Below are positions 1 through 9,287 of a stretch of 64,000 nucleotides of DNA, piece after piece. Under the pieces are notes generated by a model. That model was not told the DNA's origin, searched no databases, and worked only from the letters and a program-made list of their open reading frames with translations. The first letter of the stretch is position 1. Each line of letters starts with the position of its first letter. Source of the DNA: Dickeya chrysanthemi NCPPB 402 (GTDB taxonomy: Bacteria > Pseudomonadota > Gammaproteobacteria > Enterobacterales > Enterobacteriaceae); NCBI RefSeq assembly GCF_000406105.1, contig NZ_CM001974.1:4595628-4659627 (forward strand). The letters are read 5' to 3'. The position numbers and the translations under genes were made by a program.

Positions 1-63
1 CTGTTGCCGTGTCAGTGGAGGCGCATTATAGGGAGTTCTTCTGGCCTGACAAGCGATAAATAC

Positions 64-137
64 AAAAAAATCATCAATCGGATGATTTTCAAACAAACCG
101 GGTGGGAATTGGACAATATGCCGCTTTACAGCGGCAT
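64..137 (-). terminator. Probable rbsR terminator plus adjacent hairpin
   Basis: Downstream of the rbsR stop, read on the minus strand, an 8-bp perfect stem at 71-89 with a 5-nt loop is followed by a run of seven T (complement of the A run at 64-70). This is the form of an intrinsic terminator. Closer to the gene, 118-137 is a second perfect 8-bp stem with a 4-nt loop but no T run. It may be an RNA 3'-end protecting hairpin. Nothing coding is seen in 1-163. Confidence 0.6.
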
Positions 138-163
138 AAAACGCCAGAAATTAAAGAAGAGAC

Positions 164-1174
164 TCAACTACGAGGTAGTTTACCGACGGAATTCCGGACG
201 ATTAGTTCCGGCGTCAATACCAGTATATTGTGCTCTGCGTCTGGATGTTCCAGCCGATGGAGCAAAGTATCAATCGCGAGTTCACCCAGTTCACCTTTCG
301 GCTGATGAATCGTCGTCAATGGTGGAGACAGGTAGCACGCCAGTTCAATATCGTCATAGCCAACGACCGCCATATCCTCAGGGATAGATAACCCGGCTTC
401 GTACAACGCACGATAAACACCTACCGCCATCGCATCATTACTGGTAAAGACCGCTTCGGGACGCTCCGGTAATTCCAGCAGTTGTTGCATGGCGAGAAAC
501 CCAGCCTCAAACTCGAAATCGCCGATGACCTCATAACCGGGAAGAATCGACAAGCCTGACTGATGCATCGCCTTACGATAACCTTCCAGCCGATTATGCG
601 CGGTGGTTTTATCCTGTGGGCCAGCAATGCAGGCGATTTTGCGGTAGCCCTGAGAAATCAGGTAACGAGTCGCCATCTCGCCGCCTTGCAGCGAATTATC
701 TTTGATAATGTCGCTACTGCCTTCAAAAGGCGCCCAATCCATCATCACTACCGGAATAGAGGGGTAACGGCGAATAATATCGGGCGAAGGCATATGACTT
801 TCAGTGCACATCAATAACAGCCCATCCACCCGCTTCTGTAATAATGTTTCCAGACTACGACTCAGACGGTGATGATCGCCTTCGGTATTACACAGAATCA
901 GACTATAACCTCGTTCATAGCAGCAACGCTCCACACCGCGAACGACCTCGGCGTAAAACGGGTTGCTACTGGCAGTCAACAACATGCCGATGGTGCGGGT
1001 CTGGTTGATTTTAAGGCTACGCGCCAGCGCCGAAGGCGCGTAGTTTAGTTGTTCAACCGCTTGCATTACCCGGCTACGAATGGCATCGCTGACATAGCGG
1101 TTATCGTTGATGACATGAGAAACCGTTGATGTGGATACCCCAGCCAGACGGGCCACGTCTTTCATTGTCGCCAA
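164..1174 (-). CDS. rbsR: Ribose operon repressor RbsR (LacI family)
   Basis: DNA-binding repressor of the ribose operon, released by ribose. The first 60 residues hold a LacI-type helix-turn-helix with hinge ([17 protein letters not shown], then [10 protein letters not shown]). The rest is a periplasmic-binding-protein-like ligand domain. Length 336 aa fits the family. The start is TTG at 1174: it gives the MATMKDV start known for RbsR and lies 7 nt after the GGAG at the end of rbsK. An ATG three codons further in is the alternative. It is the last gene of rbsDACBKR, separated from rbsK by 3 bp, so it is autoregulated with the operon. Its predicted targets are the palindromes upstream of rbsD. 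Confidence 0.95.
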   Translation of the reverse strand: MATMKDVARLAGVSTSTVSHVINDNRYVSDAIRSRVMQAVEQLNYAPSALARSLKINQTRTIGMLLTASSNPFYAEVVRGVERCCYERGYSLILCNTEGDHHRLSRSLETLLQKRVDGLLLMCTESHMPSPDIIRRYPSIPVVMMDWAPFEGSSDIIKDNSLQGGEMATRYLISQGYRKIACIAGPQDKTTAHNRLEGYRKAMHQSGLSILPGYEVIGDFEFEAGFLAMQQLLELPERPEAVFTSNDAMAVGVYRALYEAGLSIPEDMAVVGYDDIELACYLSPPLTTIHQPKGELGELAIDTLLHRLEHPDAEHNILVLTPELIVRNSVGKLPRS

Positions 1175-1177
1175 GGA

Positions 1178-2110
1178 TTACTCCTGTGCATTCAGGAAGG
1201 CATCAATCTCTTCACGCCAGGGAACGGAAGGCTGAGCGCCATAGCGAGTTACTGCGATAGCCGCCGCTGCATGCGCGAATTTAACTGCGGCATCCATTGG
1301 GCGTGACTCTAAAAGAGCCGTCACCAGTGCGCCGTTGAATGTATCGCCGGCGGCAATGGTATCAACCGCTTTGACACGGAAACCGGGAATGCGCCGCCCA
1401 TTACCCTGCTCGCTTAACCAAACACCGCGGCTACCCAGAGTAATCAATACCGTCGAAATGCCTTTATCATGCAGCACCTGTGCGGCACGTTGCGCATCCT
1501 CTTCGGTTTCGACGGTAACGCCGGTCAGAATCTGCGCTTCTGTTTCATTCGGGGTGATCATATCCACCAGCGACAACAACTCATCGGGCAACGGGCAAGC
1601 CGGTGCCGGATTCAGGATCACTTTCGTTCCGCTGTTATGAGCCAGACGAGCGGCCGCAATCACCGTTTCCAGCGGCGACTCTAACTGCATCAACAATGCG
1701 GATGCCGCTACAATTTTCTGTTGATAGCGATTCAGGTAATCAGGCGTGACGGCTGCGTTGGCTCCCGCATGAATAGCAATCATATTTTCAGCTTCACCGT
1801 TAACGAAAATCAGCGCTACTCCGGTAGTCTGCCCAGGAATCGCTTCGACAGCGGAGACATCAATCCGGTCTTTAATCAGTTGCTGGCGAATACGCTCGCC
1901 GATATCGTCCGCCCCGACACAAGCGATAAACTCGATATCAGCGCCGCTACGTCCGGCAGCTACCGCCTGGTTAGCGCCTTTGCCGCCGAATGCCACGCCA
2001 TACTGTTTACCGATCACCGTTTCACCTGGGCGGGGGAACTGAGCCAGATTCAAAATATGATCCGCATTGATACTTCCCAAGACAACCAGCTTGCCTGATT
2101 TCATTACCAT
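1178..2110 (-). CDS. rbsK: Ribokinase RbsK
   Basis: Phosphorylates D-ribose at O5 with ATP, so imported ribose enters the pentose phosphate pathway. It is a PfkB-family kinase: an N-terminal GGKGANQAVAAGRSG substrate motif and a C-terminal DTIAAGDTFNGAL anion-hole and catalytic-base motif are both intact. The open frame runs upstream to 2203 through the rbsB-rbsK spacer, but that extension is not protein-like. The start is ATG at 2110, or ATG at 2104, which has the better spacing from the upstream GGGG. The spacer contains a strong hairpin and an ERIC remnant, so rbsK and rbsR may be expressed below rbsDACB. Confidence 0.95.
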   Translation of the reverse strand: MVMKSGKLVVLGSINADHILNLAQFPRPGETVIGKQYGVAFGGKGANQAVAAGRSGADIEFIACVGADDIGERIRQQLIKDRIDVSAVEAIPGQTTGVALIFVNGEAENMIAIHAGANAAVTPDYLNRYQQKIVAASALLMQLESPLETVIAAARLAHNSGTKVILNPAPACPLPDELLSLVDMITPNETEAQILTGVTVETEEDAQRAAQVLHDKGISTVLITLGSRGVWLSEQGNGRRIPGFRVKAVDTIAAGDTFNGALVTALLESRPMDAAVKFAHAAAAIAVTRYGAQPSVPWREEIDAFLNAQE

Positions 2111-2129
2111 GAACCCCGATATTGATTGT

Positions 2130-2152
2130 GCGCCACCCGTTAGGGGTGGCGC
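2130..2152 (-). terminator. Intercistronic hairpin between rbsB and rbsK
   Basis: A perfect 9-bp GC-rich stem (GCGCCACCC paired with GGGTGGCGC) with a 5-nt loop lies between rbsB and rbsK. No T run follows on the minus strand. It is therefore more likely an RNA-stability or attenuating hairpin, protecting the abundant upstream binding-protein message, than a full terminator. Confidence 0.55.
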
Positions 2153-2156
2153 CGTA

Positions 2157-2183
2157 CTGCAACTCGAATTATTTTGGGTATAG
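2157..2183. repeat. ERIC element fragment (one terminus)
   Basis: The 27 bases match the terminal segment shared by the full ERIC copies elsewhere in this window (CTGCAACTCGAATTATTTTG then GGTATA). Only this end is present. It lies 6 bp beyond the rbsB stop and is probably the remnant of a decayed or partly deleted ERIC insertion. Confidence 0.75.
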
Positions 2184-2189
2184 ATGTGG

Positions 2190-3080
2190 TTATTGTTTGG
2201 CAACCAGTTTCAGGTCAACAGGGATGATCGGCTGTACTTTTTCGCCTTTCAGCACTTTGTCAGCAGTTTCCACACCGATGATACCGATCTGCTCCGGACG
2301 CTGAGCCACGGTAGCCGCCAGTTTTCCGCCTTCTACCGCTTTCACGCCATCAGCGGTGCCATCAAAACCGACCACCATGACATCGTCACGACCGGCAGTC
2401 TGCAGAGCACGCAGCGCACCCAACGCCATTTCGTCGTTCTGGGCGAATACCGCTTTGACATCCGGATGTGCCGTCAGCAGGTTTTGCATGACGTTCAAGC
2501 CTTTGGTGCGATCGAAATCAGCAGGCTGGCTCGCCAGCATGTTAAATTTGTTTTTCTCGGCAGATTTCATGAAGCCGGCGCCACGCTCACGAGCGGCAGA
2601 AGTACCCGCCAGGCCTTCCAGTTGAATAACTTTGGCGCCTTCACCCAATTTTTTAGCGATGAAATCACCAGCGACTTTACCGCCAAAGGCGTTATCGGAA
2701 GCAACGTGACTGACGACTTCGCCGCTGGCGGCCACACGGTCCAGCGTGATAACAGGAATTTTGGCCTGATTAGCCAGTTTCACCGCATTGCCTACCGCGT
2801 TGGAATCCGCCGGGTTGATCAGCAACAGCTTGGTGCCGCGTACAGTCAAATCCTGCACGTTGGAAAGCTCTTTAGCCGGGTTGTTCTGAGAATCAAGCAC
2901 CACCAGGTTGTAGCCCAGTTTGTCCGCTTCTTTTTGCGCGCCGTCTTTCAGCGACACAAAGAACGGGTTATTCAGCGTGGAAACAACAAGAGCAATAGTA
3001 TCCTTCGCCAGCGCATTGGTACTGACAGTGGCACTCAGCGCGACAGCGGAAACCAGAGTAGCAATCTTCTTCAAGTTCAT
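2190..3080 (-). CDS. rbsB: Ribose ABC transporter periplasmic binding protein RbsB
   Basis: High-affinity D-ribose receptor in the periplasm that delivers sugar to RbsAC; in E. coli it also serves Trg chemotaxis. A Sec signal peptide covers about residues 1-25 (charged MNLKK, hydrophobic core, ALA cleavage site), and mature sequence begins KDTIALV. It has the type I sugar-binding fold, with conserved TLNNPFF near the N terminus and VDLKLVAKQ at the C terminus. The length of 296 aa equals the E. coli protein. It is the fourth gene of the operon, 26 bp after rbsC. Confidence 0.96.
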   Translation of the reverse strand: MNLKKIATLVSAVALSATVSTNALAKDTIALVVSTLNNPFFVSLKDGAQKEADKLGYNLVVLDSQNNPAKELSNVQDLTVRGTKLLLINPADSNAVGNAVKLANQAKIPVITLDRVAASGEVVSHVASDNAFGGKVAGDFIAKKLGEGAKVIQLEGLAGTSAARERGAGFMKSAEKNKFNMLASQPADFDRTKGLNVMQNLLTAHPDVKAVFAQNDEMALGALRALQTAGRDDVMVVGFDGTADGVKAVEGGKLAATVAQRPEQIGIIGVETADKVLKGEKVQPIIPVDLKLVAKQ

Positions 3081-3106
3081 ATTTCAATTCCTGTGTGAAT
3101 GAAAAG

Positions 3107-4075
3107 TTATTTACTGCCTTTGTTATCTACCAAAACCGCCAGCAGAATAACCACCGCCTTGACGATCATCTGGTAGTAAGAAGAAACACCTAACAGGTTA
3201 AGCCCATTATTCAGGAAGCCCAGAATCAAGGCACCGATTAACGTTCCCACCACGCGTCCTTTACCACCCGACAAACTTGTGCCACCCAGCACTACCGCCG
3301 CAATGGCATCCAGTTCGTACCCCGTTCCTGCCGTTGGTTGCGCGGAAGACAGACGAGCCACTTCAATAATGCCAGCCAGAGCCGACAACAAACCGCACAA
3401 CGAATAAACAACGATTTTCACTCTATCAACGCTTATCCCGGAAAGGCGGGTTGCCGCTTCATTTCCGCCCAGCGCATAGATATAGCGACCGATGCGGGTA
3501 TGGTGCAGCATGTACCAGGTTGCCAGGAATACCACGGCCATAATCCAGATTGGCGTGGGTACGCCGAGAGGACGTCCGATGCCGAACCAGCCTAGCGCAT
3601 CCGCCGCGTCGGAAAAACCGGTGTTGATTGGGCTGCCGTTGGTATACACCATGGTCACACCGCGCAGCAGCAGCATCATCACCAGTGTGGCGATAAAAGC
3701 CTGCACCCGCCCCTTGGCAATCACGATGCCGGTGCCGGCGCCGATGATCGCGCCCAGCGCCAGCGCGGCGAACACCGCCACCAGCGCGTTGACCTCAAGC
3801 CCGACGATAGACGCGGCAACTGCGCCGGTCAGCGCCAACAACGACCCCACAGACAAGTCAATGCCGGACGTGAGGATCACCAGCGTCATCCCCACCGCCA
3901 TGATGGCGTTCACCGAAGTCTGCTGCAGGATGTTGAACAAGTTGTTCAGGGTAAAAAAGTTGGGACTCATTGAAGACACCACAGCGATAAGAATCAGCAG
4001 GGCGATCAATGATTTTTGCTCCATCAGCCACTCTTTGCTGAGCCAGCGCTTGGCTGTGATAGTTTGAGAACTCAT
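3107..4075 (-). CDS. rbsC: Ribose ABC transporter permease RbsC
   Basis: Integral membrane subunit of the ribose importer; two copies form the channel with RbsA. At 322 aa it is typical in length. It has many hydrophobic segments and a short cytoplasmic N terminus. The conserved permease loop ELDAIAAVVLGGTSLSGG is present before the last helices. The start ATG at 4075 lies 7 bp after the rbsA stop, which suggests coupled translation. Confidence 0.95.
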   Translation of the reverse strand: MSSQTITAKRWLSKEWLMEQKSLIALLILIAVVSSMSPNFFTLNNLFNILQQTSVNAIMAVGMTLVILTSGIDLSVGSLLALTGAVAASIVGLEVNALVAVFAALALGAIIGAGTGIVIAKGRVQAFIATLVMMLLLRGVTMVYTNGSPINTGFSDAADALGWFGIGRPLGVPTPIWIMAVVFLATWYMLHHTRIGRYIYALGGNEAATRLSGISVDRVKIVVYSLCGLLSALAGIIEVARLSSAQPTAGTGYELDAIAAVVLGGTSLSGGKGRVVGTLIGALILGFLNNGLNLLGVSSYYQMIVKAVVILLAVLVDNKGSK

Positions 4076-4082
4076 GTCTGAT

Positions 4083-5588
4083 TTACTCCTGCTTTACGCC
4101 GTATTGCTTACCAACGGCCGCGGCCATCAGCGTTTCCTGTGTCGCCTGTTCAATCGGGAACTCGCCGCTCAGACGCCCTTCGTGCATCACGATGATGCGA
4201 TCGCTCATCCCTAGTACTTCGGGCATTTCCGACGACACCAGAATGATGCTTAATCCTTCCTGCTTGAACTGGTTGATTAATTGATAGATTTCTTTTTTGG
4301 CGCCGACATCCACACCGCGGGTCGGCTCATCCAGAATCAATACCTTGGGACGCGTCATCAGCCCGCGGGCAATCGCCACTTTTTGCTGATTACCGCCAGA
4401 CAACAGCCCAATCGGCTGAGACATGGACGGCGTGCGAATATTGAACATACGGATGAAATCGCCCACCGCCTGTTGTTCATCGCCGTGCCGCAACGACCCC
4501 GCCGCGTTACTGAAATAACGCAACGCCGTCAGGGACATGTTTTCCTTCACCGACATGCCGAGCACCAGCCCGTCTCGTTTACGGTCTTCGGAAATATAGA
4601 CGATGCCGTTGGCGAGTCCGTCCTGCGGGCTGCGGGCTACCACGTCATTACCGTCCAGAGAGACTTTGCCGTGAGTATGCGGCAACGCGCCATACAGCAC
4701 TTTCATCAATTCGGTGCGACCGGCGCCCATTAATCCGGCCACCCCGAGAATTTCACCTTTACGCAGGGTGAAGCTCACGTTTTCCACCCCTGGGCCGGAC
4801 AATTCGCTAACCTGCAAACGCACATCGCCGGGTGCCTGATCGAGACGGGGATACTGATCTTCCAGCTTACGTCCCACCATCATTTCAATCAGTGAGTCTT
4901 CCTGTAATTCGCTCACCGAGCGCTCGCCAATAAACTGGCCGTCACGGAACACGGTCACATCGTCGCAAATTTCAAAAATTTCTTTCAATCGGTGAGAAAT
5001 ATAGACAATGCCGCAGCCTTGAGACTGCAATTCCCGGATAACGCTAAACAGCGATGCGGTTTCGGTATCCGTCAATGCGTCGGTGGGTTCATCCATGATG
5101 ATGACCCGAGACTCAAAGCTCAGCACTTTGGCGATTTCAACCATTTGCTGATCGCCAATCGACAATTCCCCGACCAGACGACGGCTGTCATAACGCAGAT
5201 TCAACCGCTTAAGCAGTTTATCCGCCTCGATATACATTCGTTTCCAGTCAATACGCCCCAGACGGTTGGTAAATTCACGTCCAAGGAAAATATTTTCCGC
5301 AATAGTCAGTTGAGGAATCAGGTTCAGTTCCTGATGAATAATGCCGATCCCAGCTTCCTGAGAGGCTTTAGGGCCGCTGAAATCAACATCACTCCCCAGA
5401 AACTGGATACTGCCAGCATCCCGACGGTAAATGCCCGTCAGCACTTTCATCATGGTGGATTTGCCGGCACCGTTTTCTCCCACCAGCGCCATCACTTTGC
5501 CTGGATAAACATTTAATGCTGCGCCAGACAACGCTTTAACGCCGGGAAAAGTTTTGGTGATGCCTTGCAATTGCAGTAAAGGTTGCAT
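4083..5588 (-). CDS. rbsA: Ribose ABC transporter ATPase RbsA
   Basis: Cytoplasmic ATPase of the ribose importer, with two fused ABC domains typical of the sugar CUT2 class. The first has an intact Walker A (GENGAGKST, about residues 37-45), signature LSIGDQQ and Walker [11 protein letters not shown]. The second has the degenerate Walker A usual for this family ([10 protein letters not shown]) with LSGGNQQ and [10 protein letters not shown]. The frame opens at 5615, but the ATG at 5588 gives the family N terminus [12 protein letters not shown] and is preceded by GAGG. The upstream Met lies inside rbsD. Confidence 0.95.
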   Translation of the reverse strand: MQPLLQLQGITKTFPGVKALSGAALNVYPGKVMALVGENGAGKSTMMKVLTGIYRRDAGSIQFLGSDVDFSGPKASQEAGIGIIHQELNLIPQLTIAENIFLGREFTNRLGRIDWKRMYIEADKLLKRLNLRYDSRRLVGELSIGDQQMVEIAKVLSFESRVIIMDEPTDALTDTETASLFSVIRELQSQGCGIVYISHRLKEIFEICDDVTVFRDGQFIGERSVSELQEDSLIEMMVGRKLEDQYPRLDQAPGDVRLQVSELSGPGVENVSFTLRKGEILGVAGLMGAGRTELMKVLYGALPHTHGKVSLDGNDVVARSPQDGLANGIVYISEDRKRDGLVLGMSVKENMSLTALRYFSNAAGSLRHGDEQQAVGDFIRMFNIRTPSMSQPIGLLSGGNQQKVAIARGLMTRPKVLILDEPTRGVDVGAKKEIYQLINQFKQEGLSIILVSSEMPEVLGMSDRIIVMHEGRLSGEFPIEQATQETLMAAAVGKQYGVKQE

Positions 5589-5595
5589 CGCTACC

Positions 5596-6015
5596 TCAGA
5601 AGGTGACGCCAGCACAAAGAATCACATTCGCATAGGGAGAACATTCCCCGGTACGAATAATGGCTCGGCTTTGGCCAGTTTGTTTTTTAAACTCTTCGTG
5701 GCTGACGTAATGCAGTGAAATGGTATTTCCCTGGTGTTGTTCAAGTTGTGCTAACTGCTTTAGTAATGCGTCATGGAGCAGCGTATTTTTCTCGACGATT
5801 TCCTGAGCCAGGATTGCAGCTTCAACCTGCATCTCCGCCGTCACCACATCCAACACCTGTAAAAAGCCAGGAACGTTATGGGTCAAAGCCAAATCAATAC
5901 GGCTTGTGGTTTCCGGAATCGGCAAACCGGCATCGGCAATCACAACCTGGTCGGTATGTCCCAGTTGGGAAATCACCGACGAGATATCGGAATTAAGTAA
6001 CACGCCTTTTTTCAT
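5596..6015 (-). CDS. rbsD: D-ribose pyranase RbsD
   Basis: Interconverts the pyranose and furanose forms of ribose so that RbsK gets its substrate. At 139 aa it matches the family. The conserved N-terminal region [22 protein letters not shown] contains the catalytic His, and the C terminus [17 protein letters not shown] is typical. It is the first gene of the operon; rbsA begins 7 bp after its stop. A promoter, two LacI-family operators and a CRP-like site lie within the 110 bp upstream. Confidence 0.95.
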   Translation of the reverse strand: MKKGVLLNSDISSVISQLGHTDQVVIADAGLPIPETTSRIDLALTHNVPGFLQVLDVVTAEMQVEAAILAQEIVEKNTLLHDALLKQLAQLEQHQGNTISLHYVSHEEFKKQTGQSRAIIRTGECSPYANVILCAGVTF

Positions 6016-6030
6016 TGTATTTACCCTGAG

Positions 6031-6046
6031 AGCGAAACGTTTCGCT
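6031..6046 (-). promoter_or_regulatory. RbsR operator O1 (promoter-proximal)
   Basis: A perfect 16-bp palindrome, AGCGAAACGTTTCGCT, of the LacI-family type with central CG. It lies just downstream of the predicted rbsD transcription start (a -10 like TACACT at 6061-6056 and a -35 like TTGCCT at 6083-6078, spacer 16 bp). RbsR bound here would block initiation. Confidence 0.8.
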
Positions 6047-6097
6047 TGTGCAGTAAGTGTAGAAAAAGAACAGTAGAAGGCAACGATTATCTTATGA

Positions 6098-6126
6098 AAA
6101 TGTGATCGTTATCGAAACGTTTCGTT
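6098..6126 (-). promoter_or_regulatory. Second RbsR operator O2 overlapping a CRP-like site
   Basis: At 6111-6126 a second copy of the operator matches O1 in 14 of 16 positions, with the core CGAAACGTTTCG perfect. Its centre is 80 bp from that of O1. Overlapping it, 6098-6119 has one good CRP half (TGTGA at 6101) and a weak second half (TCGAA). The CRP centre falls near -60 from the predicted start, a class I activator position. RbsR at O2 could loop to O1 or exclude CRP. Confidence 0.6.
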
Positions 6127-6129
6127 GGC

Positions 6130-6518
6130 GTAATAATAAGGAAGATGTTAAGTGATTATCCCCCTCAATCACTCGAGTTACAGGACAACACCCATTGCGT
6201 GTTGAACAACGCAACGCGTTGGCCCGCCAGGACAAGGCCCATTAAGAGCCTTGTAACACGGCGACCGAGTGACAAATTCGTTGGGAACGAATTTGCCCCG
6301 CCAACGGCTGGCCTTCGGTGAGAGACAGGATGCCTCTCATTTCATCCTCTGGAGTTTACTCAGGTCAGTGATTCGGATGAGCGACAACGCAGCCGGGAGC
6401 CAGAGTTGAACGCAGTTCGCTGCGGCGCTAAAAGGGCGAGTCCCAAAGATGGGCCGAGTCATAACCGGCAACGTGGAGTAATACGGGTATAAAAACACTA
6501 AAAATGCCTGGCAGTGCG
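6130..6518. other. Gene-free, hairpin-rich intergenic stretch
   Basis: About 390 bp between the rbs promoter and the ygiW terminator hold no convincing gene. The strongest structure is a perfect 10-bp inverted repeat with a 3-nt loop at 6273-6295 (CAAATTCGTT / AACGAATTTG). Smaller hairpins such as GCAGTTCGCTGC near 6413 are also present. The texture (dense short inverted repeats, no reading frame) suggests an intergenic repeat family or a structured RNA. I do not recognise it. Confidence 0.4.
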
Positions 6519-6540
6519 CAAAAAGCGGGTTAAGACCCGC
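6519..6540 (-). terminator. ygiW terminator
   Basis: On the minus strand a perfect 6-bp stem GCGGGT / ACCCGC with a 4-nt loop (6525-6540) is followed by TTTTT. It lies 15 bp after the ygiW stop and is a short intrinsic terminator. Confidence 0.7.
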
Positions 6541-6554
6541 CCGATAGCATGGGA

Positions 6555-6956
6555 TTATTTCTGAATCTTCCGTATCTGTTTCACATCCAGTTGAACCGAA
6601 CCAAATTCTTTGTCCAGCTCACCTTTCAGTTCCACCAAGTCTTCCGGAGTAATCGTTTGACCTTCCCATCGCTTATCATCGATCTCCACCACCAGCGTGC
6701 CGGTGGCGTCATGAAACTGATAGTCATTGCTACCCACCCGCTGGGTAATATTGCCCTGCAATCGGACCCAACTGTCGTCGCGCATTTCTTTAGCTTGCGC
6801 CACCGTCGTCAGGCTAGCGTCCGGACCGTAAAAACCGCCGCTCTGAGGAGTGGCCGAACCCGAGGTATTCGGACCGAGAAATCCCCCATTCTGAGCGGCA
6901 GATAACGAGGCGGAAAACAATGCCGCAACAACAACCAGTACCACGCGTTTCTTCAT
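6555..6956 (-). CDS. ygiW: YgiW/BOF (bacterial OB-fold) periplasmic protein
   Basis: Small exported protein of the BOF (YgiW/YdeI/VisP) family, linked in other enterics to stress tolerance. A Sec signal peptide covers about residues 1-21 (MKKR, hydrophobic core, SLSAAQ). Next comes a repeated GGF-GP motif (NGGFLGP and SGGFYGP), then an OB-fold with the family features W-V-L-G-I, D-G and DLVELKGELDKE. Its position divergent from qseBC is the same arrangement as ygiW-qseBC in E. coli. The shared 197-bp spacer has a PmrA/QseB-like direct repeat. The molecular function is not established. Confidence 0.88.
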   Translation of the reverse strand: MKKRVVLVVVAALFSASLSAAQNGGFLGPNTSGSATPQSGGFYGPDASLTTVAQAKEMRDDSWVRLQGNITQRVGSNDYQFHDATGTLVVEIDDKRWEGQTITPEDLVELKGELDKEFGSVQLDVKQIRKIQK

Positions 6957-7018
6957 GAAATGATCTCCTGATGGATTAAGCCGGATGTGGCTACTGCTAG
7001 CTACTAGACCAAAAAGTT

Positions 7019-7035
7019 CTTAACAGGATCTTAAA
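7019..7035 (+). promoter_or_regulatory. PmrA/QseB-like direct-repeat box
   Basis: CTTAAC-AGGAT-CTTAAA fits the YTTAAK-N5-YTTAAK direct-repeat pattern described for PmrA/BasR and bound by related OmpR-class regulators. It lies between the divergent ygiW and qseB genes. Autoregulation by QseB and control of ygiW is the natural reading. No binding data are available. Confidence 0.55.
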
Positions 7036-7153
7036 ACCCGCGGCGTTTCGGCGTTATTTCTCCGGATTGCGGGCCGTCTCGCGCCATGGCGCGGTCGTCC
7101 TGTTCATCAATGGCGGAAAAACGTATAAACACCCAGAAAAGGCAGGAGGGACG

Positions 7154-7825
7154 ATGCGTATATTGGTAATCGAGGATGACCGTCTGATTGGCGACGGTAT
7201 CAAAGCCGGGCTAATCAAACTCGGGTTTAACGTCGACTGGTTTACCCAAGGCCGGGAAGGCATGAATGCGCTCACCAGCGCACCTTATGACGCGGTGTTG
7301 CTGGATCTCAGCCTGCCCGAAATCGACGGGCTGGATATTTTACGACAATGGCGCCAACACGGGTACGACGTTCCCGTACTTGTAGTGACCGCGCGCGATG
7401 CCCTTGAACAACGCGTCCAAGGGTTGCAGCAAGGCGCCGACGATTACCTTTGCAAACCTTTCGAGCTGGCGGAGGTCGCCGCCCGTTTGCAGGCGCTAAT
7501 CCGCAGACGTTATGGTCAATTGCAGCCCGTGCTCAGGCACGGCGCCGTCACACTGGATCTGGGGTCACGCCAGGTCACCCACAACGGCGTATCACTGGCA
7601 CTAAAATCACGCGAACTGGCATTGCTGGAACTGTTTCTGATGAACCCTACCCACATCCTTACCCGCAACCAGTTAGAGGAAAAACTCTACAGTTGGGATG
7701 ACGAGGTATCGAGCAATGCGGTAGAAGTGCATATCCATCATCTGCGCCGAAAACTCGGCAACCATTTCATTCGTACGGTACATGGCGTGGGGTACACACT
7801 GGGAGCGGTTGATGCCGAAGCTTAA
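7154..7825 (+). CDS. qseB: Response regulator QseB
   Basis: OmpR-class DNA-binding response regulator. The receiver domain occupies about residues 1-115, with acidic pair E8-D9, phosphoacceptor D51, the T of VVTARDA and Lys in DYLCKPFE. The C-terminal winged helix (about 125-220) has the recognition region [17 protein letters not shown] and ends [13 protein letters not shown] at 7154 follows a strong AGGAGGG; the longer open frame from 7067 lacks one. Sequence and context with ygiW and qseC support QseB rather than PmrA, though the two are close relatives. Its stop overlaps the qseC start by 14 bp. Confidence 0.9.
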   Translation: MRILVIEDDRLIGDGIKAGLIKLGFNVDWFTQGREGMNALTSAPYDAVLLDLSLPEIDGLDILRQWRQHGYDVPVLVVTARDALEQRVQGLQQGADDYLCKPFELAEVAARLQALIRRRYGQLQPVLRHGAVTLDLGSRQVTHNGVSLALKSRELALLELFLMNPTHILTRNQLEEKLYSWDDEVSSNAVEVHIHHLRRKLGNHFIRTVHGVGYTLGAVDAEA

Positions 7826-9161
7826 CCTGCGGTTGCGGTTACTATTGGGTTTTACGTTACTGATGCTGCTCATCGGCGGAATTGCCGCGATACTGTCATG
7901 GATACAAACCCGCCATAACATCAATGCGTTGTTTGATACCCAACAAATGCTATTTGCCAGTCGTCTGGCCGCTATCGACCCACAAAACTGGCAGCAAAAC
8001 TCCCCGGTTTTACCCTCGTATCCCAAACTGTCACGCCATCAGCGTGGTGAATTCGACGATGACGCACTGGCATTCGCTATTTTTAGCCGTGACGGCAAGA
8101 TGATTTTAAATGATGGCGAGAACGGCAGAAATTTTATCTTTGACTATCAGCAGAATGGTTTTACTGATTCCCGTTTGCGGGACGACGACGATACATGGCG
8201 TCTGGTATGGCTGGCCACCAAAGATCACCGCTATGTGGTAGTCGTAGGGCAGGAGTGGGATTACCGTCAGGATATGACGCTGGATATCGTGAAAACCAAC
8301 CTGATTCCCTGGCTGGCTGGGCTTCCCGTACTGTTAGTGCTGCTGTTCTGGTTACTCAGTTATGAACTGGCACCACTAAGGCGAATTACCGCCCGGCTGC
8401 ATCAACGTAATCCGGATGACGGGACACCACTCAATATCACTCGGGTACCGCAGGAAGTTCAGCCGCTGGTGACTGCACTCAACCAGTTGTTCATCCGCCA
8501 TCAGGATAGTTTGTTACACGAACGTCGCTTCACTTCGGATGCCGCCCACGAGTTACGCAGTCCGCTGGCAGCACTGAAGGTGCAGGCTGAAGTCGCACAA
8601 CTGGCGCAGGACGATGCGGCGGTACGCCAGCACGCGCTGACGAATCTGGGGCTCGGCATCGATCGCGCCTCTCGTTTGGTTGATCAACTGCTGACGCTTT
8701 CACGTCTGGACGCCGGCGCGGCCGTTGGGGAATCCGTACCGGTGCATTGGCAACCGTTGCTGCAGCAATTAGTGATCGAGCATTATTCTGCAGCGCAAGC
8801 CGGTCGGAAGGAAATCGCTCTGGATGCACCAACATCTCCCGTAATCACGCAAGGGAACTCGTTACTCCTGGCGTTGCTGGTACGCAATCTGCTGGATAAC
8901 GCTATCCGCTACTGTCATTCAGGCGGCACCATTACGCTGACGCTGACCAACTCCGCCTTACATATCGCGGATGATGGGCCCGGTGTGGATAACGAGGTAC
9001 TGAAACGTCTTGGCGAGCGTTTTTTTCGTCCCCCCGGTCAGGAGCAATCCGGCAGTGGGCTGGGCCTGTCGATTGTGAAGAATATTGCCCGTTTACACGG
9101 CATACAAACCCGTTTTGCCAACCGCCCGGAAGGCGGATTTATCGCAACGCTGAGCTGGTGA
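7812..9161 (+). CDS. qseC: Sensor histidine kinase QseC
   Basis: Inner-membrane sensor kinase partner of QseB; in E. coli QseC responds to adrenergic or quorum signals. It has two transmembrane segments (about residues 8-30 and 160-185) with a periplasmic sensor domain between them, then a HAMP-like linker. The H-box is [17 protein letters not shown], the N-box NLLDNAIRY, and the G-boxes DDGPGV and [10 protein letters not shown]. All catalytic motifs are intact. The start at 7812 lies inside qseB (14-bp overlap), so translation is coupled. The longer frame from 7782 is unlikely. About 449 aa, as in E. coli. Confidence 0.9.
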   Translation: MPKLNLRLRLLLGFTLLMLLIGGIAAILSWIQTRHNINALFDTQQMLFASRLAAIDPQNWQQNSPVLPSYPKLSRHQRGEFDDDALAFAIFSRDGKMILNDGENGRNFIFDYQQNGFTDSRLRDDDDTWRLVWLATKDHRYVVVVGQEWDYRQDMTLDIVKTNLIPWLAGLPVLLVLLFWLLSYELAPLRRITARLHQRNPDDGTPLNITRVPQEVQPLVTALNQLFIRHQDSLLHERRFTSDAAHELRSPLAALKVQAEVAQLAQDDAAVRQHALTNLGLGIDRASRLVDQLLTLSRLDAGAAVGESVPVHWQPLLQQLVIEHYSAAQAGRKEIALDAPTSPVITQGNSLLLALLVRNLLDNAIRYCHSGGTITLTLTNSALHIADDGPGVDNEVLKRLGERFFRPPGQEQSGSGLGLSIVKNIARLHGIQTRFANRPEGGFIATLSW

Positions 9162-9231
9162 TAAGACTCCACCAAGGAAGAGAAACAGAAACTCATGCCG
9201 GCAAGAGGCGAAGTTGTCGTCAGCAGACAAG

Positions 9232-9260
9232 AAAACGGGCGAGCTCTTAGGAGCTCACCC
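9232..9260 (-). terminator. kup terminator
   Basis: Read on the minus strand, a near-perfect 10-bp stem (GGGTGAGCTC / GAGCTCGCCC, loop CTAA) is followed by GTTTTC. It lies 27 bp beyond the kup stop and may also stop qseC transcripts arriving from the other strand. Confidence 0.65.
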
Positions 9261-9287
9261 GCATCGACAACGTTCCCCTATCAGGGA

